Assembly (NCBI GenBank): GCA_003996215.1
Contig: QJPP01007235.1
Span: forward strand, 1,550,001-1,614,000
Source of the DNA: Jaltomata sinuosa
Taxonomy: Eukaryota > Streptophyta > Magnoliopsida > Solanales > Solanaceae
DNA: 64,000 nt
Direction: 5' to 3'
Positions within the stretch are counted from its first letter, which is position 1; each line of letters begins with the position of its first letter. Of this stretch, positions 56,389-64,000 are shown piece after piece. The notes below the pieces were generated by a model, which was given only the letters and a program-made list of their open reading frames with translations, did no database searches and was not told where the DNA came from. The position numbers were made by a program, and so were the translations under genes.

Positions 56389-56711
56389 CTCTTTTTGTGT
56401 TCTTCGATTCTCAGCTACCTAAGCATTGGTCCCATCGAGAAATATCTGTAAGAAATTAAAAATAGTTAACTTCTGCACTTGGTGGCTCAAGCATATTTCG
56501 CACTCAAAAGTCAAGAGGTTAAAAAGGGCTACTACAACAACTTCCAACAATCCCAAACTACTCGAGATCAGTCATATGAATCCTCAATATCCATTTAGTT
56601 CCATTCGGACTATTTTCATCCCAATACAAGAGTCAAGAAAAATAACAAACAAAATTTTAATCCTAAAAGGGATCTCCATTTTCATGGGTATAGAGAGAAT
56701 CATAAAGGGGA

Positions 56712-56806
56712 ATCTTAGTAGCTCAATTGGTTGGCTACCTGAACTTTCACATTGTTGGTGATGGTTCGATTCCCACCTTGTAATTTCCTCCCCCATTAAA
56801 AAAAAA
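56712..56806 (+). mobile_element. SINE, tRNA-like head family
   Basis: tagctcaattggttggctac (A-box region), ctgaactttcac, then ggttcgattcccacc (B box), followed by ttgtaatttcctccccc and an A-run. It sits upstream of the CRLK-type coding region, probably within the 5' leader or promoter. Confidence 0.75.
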
Positions 56807-56829
56807 AAGAATCGTAAGGTTAAAATTAA

Positions 56830-57700
56830 CCAAGCAAATTATATCGAGAAGAAAACAAAAACATGCTTTGAGAGATTAGCCTGGCTTGCTAATTATAAGT
56901 AATACTATATGAAACCATAATTACAAAAGACAATCCAGCTCAAAATTAAAGCTTACAAAAAATAATCTAATATGCCTCCCACTAATTCTCCAACCGAGGC
57001 AAAAAAACTGCAAAAACAATACGCAATTTTTCGTTTTTCCGAACAGAGTCGAAATCCAGATTTAGTCAAAACACGCCGGAAAAATTGACAGTTTCAACTT
57101 CAGTAAAAAACATGAACAAAAAAATCAACCGAGCTTACGACTATTCTATAACGACTAAACTTGTTCCACCACCAGCAGCCAAAAGGAAACATCTACGAAT
57201 AAAATTCAATTACTCCGTTTATTAAAATTATTTTTTATGTATATATAGTAGATGTTGAACTTCCTTCGACTTGTTCGTGTGTTAGTGAAAATCCTGGTTC
57301 CGCTACTGATTCATTTTGCTCGTACATTTATGAACAACAGATCAAAAGAAAATAATTATAATACAAAGCTAAAACTTCAAAAAGTATAGAATAGTACAGA
57401 TCAAAAAACTAGTGAAGAAAAAAAAAAGTAAAAAGGATACTCAAAAAGAGCAAAATTTTCAGCCATTGTACCTTTGAGTACTGAAGCAGTTAACAAAGCG
57501 TGATGAAGAAGGATCTTAGCCAGGTTGAGATGGAAGAAAAAAAGGGAAGGAATTTGGTTAAGACCGTGTTTGGATGTGTGGAAATTGGTGAAGAGAGAAA
57601 AGGGAAAATTTAGGAAAATGAAATGCAAGAGGCAAAGAGCAGAGAGTGTTCTTTCTGGCAAACTGGACTCGGTCTGACATTTTTTTACGTTGAGAGACTT
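56830..57700 (-). promoter_or_regulatory. Probable promoter/5' leader of the CRLK-type kinase gene
   Basis: Non-coding with a minus-strand pyrimidine-rich stretch around 57540-57650 (cttttctctcttcaccaatt), as often seen at plant transcript starts. The minus-strand ORF at 57401-57661 has no family motif. Exact transcription start cannot be read from sequence. Confidence 0.3.
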
Positions 57701-60700
57701 TAAAACGCGCGTGATGGATGATCATTATTTCTACATTCCCATAATGCCCTTTTTAGTTTTATATAGTCGGACAATTCACACGTCTTTTTTCTTTTTCTTT
57801 TTCTTTTTTCATGTTCATATGATTAAATTAAATAATAGAATAAAATCTCAAAATTTCATAAACTCTTCAATATTCATAAGGAGATTAAGTGATTAAATAC
57901 TATTTGTAGTTGCGCTATGATGTTTCCAGCAATCAAATATACATTACAAGAAGATCTAAATCATTTTATATTTGAGAAATACGTTATCAATCGCCCTCGA
58001 ATCTCCGAGAGGAATAAAATTGTACTCATGAATATTTATCACAATCAATATATTATAAGTAGATTCAAATTATCATTTATTCAAAAAATACGCTAGATTA
58101 AAGGAAAACCAAAATTATACTCATAGATACTCTCAATAAAATCTTTGTCTCATCATTTAAAAAAGAAAGAAGATGTTCTAGCCATTTTTGGTACCCTAAT
58201 ATAAATTTGCATTATTTTTTTTTGTAGGTAAAAAAGATTGGGAGAGATAAACTTTCCTTTGTTTTAATCGGTGCACTCAAATTTACTGATCGAATTAATT
58301 TGAATCATATTGCATAGAATTCACCCCAAAAAAGTATTTTTTTTCCCTTTATTTTTAAAATTTTAATTCAAACCTTCTAATTAAGGATATACGAATCTTA
58401 TTCATTTTTATGGTGAAAGACAAACATTGCACAACTTTTAATTTTGATGATTTATCATGATAATAAGTTAAAACGGCGTCTAATGCGTAAGAAATAACCT
58501 TCAAAATATCTAAATGAAAAGAGTGATATAATTTTAAAGATTGTTTATGTACTTAACTTTACTGTTCTTTTATTAATTATATAGGGAAAAGTCTACCTTC
58601 AAAAGAGAATAATCTATCTACGGACAGTAAGATCAATGAAGATCAGATTTATCGACGTTTGATGGTGTCTTATCCTTGAATCCTTCTTCTACCTTTCATG
58701 TCCCTTTTTTGTGTTTGTGATTCATTAGTATACTCCTTGCTGTTTTCGTGCTTGATGGCATTTGATATGTTTAATCTGTTCTTCTTTTTTGGTTAAATAA
58801 TTTGTGTGATTACTACTATCATTGTTATAGTTTGTTACATGATAAAGTGAATCCATGTTGACCGTTATTTGGATTTAATACAGCTAAGCATGTACCCCTA
58901 TTAATTTTAACTTTTATAAGTACATAACTTCCCTTTATCATCATTGTCCTTGATTAATATTGTTTATCCAATTTTTGTCTGCCTAAAGATTTCACTTAGT
59001 CTAATGAAACATATAGTACATAATATGTTATATGTGTGTGTGCTTATAAACTTTATTTTATAACTTGATCATAATTAATTAGTTTATATTTTCACTTTGT
59101 TAAATTATTAAAATATGACAAATTAATATGATTAGATATTACAATATATAATTTTTTTTACGGATTACCAATTTGTAACAGTAGTAACAACGGATAGTAT
59201 TATTTTATTTTTCATAAGACAGTGTTGCAACTTATTTTGATTTTTGAAGTTTCAAAAAGTTTGACATGACATCTTATGGACCCTGGATGAATAAACAAAT
59301 GAATAAGAAAATTAGAAAAGCAACACTTTAAATAAAAGGACGTAGAGCGCTAGTGAAATTCAAAATATTTTTGTACGGATTTGAATTTGGAATTTGAGAA
59401 ATTCGAAAAATCTTAATAGTTCAGTTGATTGACTATATGAACTTTCATCTTACATGTGACGGTTCGATTCCCTTGTAATTCCCTCCCTCATTTTCCCTAT
59501 CTTATCCCCATTTTTTTAAAAAAAAAAAAAAGAATTAGAGAAATTCAAAATGATCTTCAATTTTTTTTGTTCTTTTCTATAATGGTTCACATTGTGTTAT
59601 TTTTCTTTCTATCATATGTTGATTTTGTCATAAAATTCATTTTCAAAATACATATTTTTTTATAAGAAAGTCGTTTTTTATTGTTAGATACCAGAAAATG
59701 TACAATTCCGGAAAACTATTTTTCATCAAAAAGGAAAAGAAAAAAAGACTTTCCATCACTTACCAGAGAAAAAGTAATATTCCTAATGATAATCTTAACA
59801 TTTAACTTCAGGTTACTAATTAGCTCAAACTAATTACAAACTTGCACATTATTATCAAATTTTAGTATGTACTCAAAAGTTTTATAAGACCAAACTAGAA
59901 TTTGAAGCTTATGTGTTCGAGATTTTAATCCTTTTTAAATTATTGGATTCTAAGTTAATAATTTATTCGAATATGAACTTTTTAACATACAAAAAATTAG
60001 AACAAAGTTAATTAATGAATTCGGTTGAACCCGTAAACTTTGCTCACCCTTGGTTTCATAAAAATATCTCCAAATTTTCTAATATTATTATTAAACTTTT
60101 ACGTATATCTATTTCCAGAAAATGACTTCCGTTTATCAAATTTACTATGATTAATCTTGTCTATTTTTTTTTTAATTTTTTTGGTAAAGTAAACCTTACT
60201 AACAAAATTACATTTAAGTCATGTCAACCCTCACCAACCCATTTATCTAAATTATCAAACATCATACTATAGTCTCCTTAAAATATCTTTAAATAATTAC
60301 TACATAAGTTCAAATATGAAGTATCAAAACCGTACTAATAAAGTAAAAAATTAATCAACCAATCGACATAAACCTGCAATATTTAATTTTATCTCTTAGC
60401 AAAATTTTAATTAGAGACGTATTTATTAAATTAATCTTATTAATGTCGCACATTAATTGCCACAAAGGGCAATGCTACTATTCATGTATCTTCCCATTCG
60501 GCAAATAATAAATTTCACCAAAATCATTTTAGATGTTGCTATAAATGGATATATAGGTTGAGTTGAATATGGACGAACTGAAAATGGATTGACCCATTTG
60601 CAACCCCACTAGATGAAGTACCATTTCAAAATTGTATCAGTGTCGGAGTCAAGAATTATACTATAAAATTCAAAATATAAGGAAGTGAATTCACGAAGAA

Positions 60701-62690
60701 ATAATAAAAATGTTCAACAAATAGGATATATGTACATTTGAAGAAATTAACCTATATACATATACCACAATATAATTTCTCGATAAAAAAAATATCAATT
60801 GACTCCACTTGTACCAGAATAGTGATGTCGGTCCTACATACCTTTCGACTATTTTAACTTACAAGCACTTTTGATATTTATCAGACACGAGACGGTATTA
60901 CTAGTTATAAGCCGATTTAACCAAGGTATGAATGCTTAATTAGTTAGAATCTATAGGGGCCCGGTGGTTGATTATAGCAACTTAATGACACTATTATGAG
61001 TGACAAGAGTGTTTGGTCTGACTTATTAGGACCCTTAATCTGCATTTGCAATTAATTAGTACTATATTCCTTTTAAAAAGTTTGTAAATGAAATAGGAAA
61101 AAATTAAAAAAATAAAGTGTAGATATTGACGGTTTAAGAGTTTGGAAGAAATAGCAATGGCAGTAATCAACCGTCAACCTAACACAACCAAGTTGAATTA
61201 GATATATAAAAAAATTGAAAAGACACACTAATTTCAAACACGACAAGATGTGGCATCCATTGGACAGCTCCCACGTTGGACCATGTTTGAGTACGACTTC
61301 CATATATATAAAGAAGAAAATTATTATTTTTTTCGACTTCGACTTTATTTTTCTTGGATGTGATAGCGTTCTTTCCAATAATAACAACAAACTCAGGATA
61401 ATCACATAAGTGGAGTCGGGAGAGAGTAAGATGTATGCAACCTTACCTTTTTCTTTATCTATGGAATAGTAAGGTTGTTTCTGATTGATCCTCGACAACC
61501 CTTCTCTTTTATCTGAATTTGGAACTATGACAATGTAAACGAGTGAACATAAGCGAAGTTATGCGATAACAATTCGTTTAATTATTCTAATTTTCCAGCT
61601 ATATACGTCATGTGTGTGTTTACTGGTTGGTTGTTTTTTTTTCTAATCCTAATTGTCTCAACTTAGAAGTTGACCAGGAGATTAATTATTAATCTAGAAA
61701 AGAAATTCAAAATGACCTATAACTTATATATCCAATTACTATTCTATCCGTTTCAATCCATGTGAATAAATTTGAGTGAACACAAAATTTAAAAATAAGA
61801 AGACTTTGAAATTTGTGATCTTACATACATGTCATGATAATATTTGTGTGATTATAAAACATGCCGTGTCAGAATACTCGACACATGGCTTTCGTTGATC
61901 GATATATAAGCTAATGGGTGATTGATAAATTGATTCGTTTGTTTTGTAATTGTACAAAACAAATTTCCTTTGTGAATATGATCGTGTCTTTTCATGATCT
62001 CCTACATGTAGTCTTTTATACATAGTAATTGGTTTAGACTTTAGGCTTTTGTGTGTTCAAGAAGTCGTTGGTTTAAATGTTTAATAATACGTAGTAGGTT
62101 CTTGTGTGTGTCTCAAGAAAAAGGTCTTAGCCTTCACTCCAACTCTCTGTGACATGTTTTTCAATTTTCTCATGTTCGATTAGTCAAATAGTTTGAAAAA
62201 TATTTTTTCTGGGAAAATAGGTTCCTTAACGAAGAGAAAAATAAACTTCTTAATGAAAGTAGGAAAAACATATCACATTCCATGAAAACAAAAGAGTAAG
62301 ATACATGTTCTATCTAGGGGGAAGAATACGTATATACACTCAAATATAAACAATAGAAAAAATTTAGATAGAGGTGAATAAAACTAAGTTGCATGTTCAT
62401 ATATACTGAATTATGCACGTCGTAAAAAAAGCAAGAAAAAGAGATAATGCATAGTTGTGTTAACATATTTGCATGTGGATATTGAGACTTTTTTTGTTTA
62501 TCCTTTTGCTTTTAACATTTCCAAGTACAGAAGAAAACGTGCAGCTATGGCCTATGGTTGATTGATAATAAAAAGATGTATTTTGGATCTAAAGACGTGG
62601 AGGAAAGTCACATTACATACTCCATTATATTCATCCACATTCACAAATCTAGTTTCACTAAATTGTAAAAATAAATTCCTATCAATATAA
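57700..62690. other. Gene-free, AT-rich spacer
   Basis: Mostly low-complexity AT DNA. A SINE of the 56712 family lies at 59405-59531 (agttcagttgattgactat, ggttcgattccc, A-run). A minus-strand SINE 3' part lies at 61385-61500 (aacaacaaactcaggataatcac). No ORF carries a recognisable domain, and no RNA gene was found. Confidence 0.5.
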
Positions 62691-62697
62691 TAAAAAG

Positions 62698-62948
62698 TAC
62701 TCCATCTGTTTCGAATTACTTGGCCCTGTTATCTGTTAATCTGACACACCCCTTAAAAAAGTTTTAATTAGAGGTGTATTTTACTAAATCAATTTTATTA
62801 ATGATGCTTTAGAACTCTAAATTTGACTACAACTAAAGGTAGTATGGAAAAGAAGTAATAACACTCTCTTGATTTACTAAAATAGACAAGTAAAATGAAA
62901 CATATATTTTTAGTCAAGGGCCCAAGTAAAATAAAACAAAATGAGTGC
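62698..62948. mobile_element. Stowaway-like MITE
   Basis: tactccatctgtttcgaatta at the left; the right side aaaataaaacaaaatgagtgc is a weak inverted match. The interior resembles the MITE at 48019 (aatctg-cacacc, tttaattagaggt, aatttgacta). Confidence 0.55.
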
Positions 62949-63010
62949 ATTTTAAAATGTAGATCAAAGTTCATATAGTATAAGTGTATAACTCTCGAAA
63001 AGTAAAGGCA

Positions 63011-63301
63011 TAATACATAAACATGCTTTTTAACTTGGCATCAGCTCACATTTATGCCCTTCAACTTTGAATGTGCACAAGTAGACACTTAAACTTGTAT
63101 AAAATTGAATAAGTAGACACACGCATTCTACGTGACATAATACACGCAGGACGTTATGTAGGGATGCAAATTGTCACATAGGACGCCACGTATGACGCAT
63201 GTCTTTACTTGCTCAACTTTATACAAGCTTAAGTGTCTACTTGTGAACATTCAAAGTTGAAGGATATAAATATAAGCTGATGCCAAGTTAATTATGTATT
63301 A
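63011..63301. mobile_element. MITE with about 90-bp inverted ends
   Basis: The left arm taatacataaacatgcttttt, aacttggcatcagctca, ccttcaactttgaatgt, acaagtagacacttaaactt is matched almost fully in reverse by the right arm (aagcttaagtgtctacttgtgaa, cattcaaagttgaagg, tgatgccaagttaatt, atgtatta). It can fold into one long hairpin. Confidence 0.85.
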
Positions 63302-63586
63302 TGTCAAAAAGTAAAACATAACAAGTATTTTGAGATGGAAAAGGTACAAAATTGTCTTTAAAAATGTCCAAGTACAGAATTGTATATAAAAAAAATGAAA
63401 TAGAGGGTAGATTTGTAATTGCATGCTAAATAGAGAGGTGGGGGCATCAACGTCAAGAAGGTAATGAGAATCAGGTCATTAATGATACAGAGAGAAGAAT
63501 GGTAGAAAACAGCAGAATGTTTTTGACGGTATATGTCCCTAATCTATTACACTTATTTATTAAAGCAACAAAAGCAAAATAAATTA

Positions 63587-63622
63587 GGGGGGTGGGGGTG
63601 GGGGTGGGGGTGGGGGTGGGGG
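63587..63622 (+). repeat. (GGGGGT)n tract, G-quadruplex-prone
   Basis: G6 then five units of T-G5 on the plus strand. It meets the four-or-more G-run rule for quadruplex formation with single-base loops. Confidence 0.9.
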
Positions 63623-63884
63623 TCATGTCATCACTGTTTGATAAAGAGGGGACCAAAGTGAAAGCCAACACCCCTAAATTACGCCATGCCCTTAAAAGCC
63701 GTAACGGGGATTTTCGCACCACACCATTTATAATTAGCTCTTTTAACATAAGGTCAAAAGAGGAATATGTAGTTCCATTTGACAATTTTGAGTTGATTAT
63801 TGAAATTAATTACTCCCTTCGTTTTAATTTATTTGACTTACTTTTCTTTTTAATTCGTTTTAAAAAGAATGATCATTTCCTTTT

Positions 63885-64000
63885 TTAGTACTCCCTCCGT
63901 CCATCTTTACTTGTCCAATAATACTTGTCTAGTTTATAATACTAATGGATACTTTACTTAGTTCTACCCATTTTACCCTTAGCATTAAATATGATTCATC
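63885..64000. mobile_element. Start of another Stowaway-like MITE, cut by the window edge
   Basis: tactccctccgtccatcttt begins at 63888 and fits the Stowaway terminus. Just before it, 63808-63880 (tactcccttcgttttaattt) is the end of another such element. Confidence 0.6.

Noticed and set aside
57401..57661. Minus-strand ORF as a secreted peptide gene
   Set aside because: Lies in the likely leader of the kinase gene; no conserved motif or signal-peptide pattern convincing enough.
61073..61498. 141-codon minus-strand ORF as a gene
   Set aside because: AT-rich composition, overlaps a SINE 3' part, hydrophobic low-complexity translation without motif.

Overview
The window looks like nuclear DNA of a dicot plant, most probably a Solanaceae species. 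Genes contain short introns with GT/AG borders. Spacers are very AT-rich and full of tRNA-derived SINEs of the type common in Solanaceae, Stowaway-like and other MITEs, and scraps of LINE and LTR elements. The gene set is plant-specific: GeBP/DUF573, F-box/FBA, plastid L24, a CRLK-type receptor kinase and plant H2A. The species call is inference. The family calls rest on motifs read directly from the translations.

Layout. 1-1969: end of a long LTR. 2-25 kb: a locally expanded cluster with three GeBP/DUF573-like genes (3977, 6200, 13485), a rearranged GeBP pseudogene (17.35-17.9 kb) and two F-box/FBA genes (18777, 22908). All share a similar 5' leader and begin MLP-x-(E/G). Embedded here are a U2 snRNA-like gene or pseudogene on the minus strand (8114-8287), a complete 281-bp TRIM/SMART-type mini-retrotransposon (8903-9183), and a LINE endonuclease relic between inverted repeats (11.4-13.0 kb). 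25-30.5 kb is gene-poor and holds a LINE RNase H fragment. 30.5-38 kb is a tandem array of three histone H2A genes on the minus strand, each with one intron and similar flanking DNA. They show progressive decay: the third lacks the docking-domain segment and part of the promoter. 38-42 kb is repeat-rich spacer.

43.2-45.3 kb: a two-exon gene for a C2H2 zinc-finger protein with a C-terminal PARP-fold-like region, preceded by a 134-bp tandem repeat and a 35-codon upstream ORF. 49.0-51.3 kb (minus): nuclear gene for plastid ribosomal protein L24, four exons; a tiny retroposed insert has duplicated its last splice acceptor. 52.2-56.4 kb (minus): a seven-exon receptor-like kinase of the CRLK1/CRLK2 type. 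57.7-64 kb: gene-free, AT-rich, with SINEs, MITEs and a G-quadruplex-prone repeat.

The most unusual feature is the 2-25 kb cluster. Two unrelated protein families, a putative DNA-binding protein and a putative SCF adaptor, carry homologous promoter, 5'UTR and first-codon sequence. This looks like local exchange of a 5' module between neighbouring duplicated genes. Exon structures were assembled by hand from splice sites and family alignment from memory; no transcript or database search was available.
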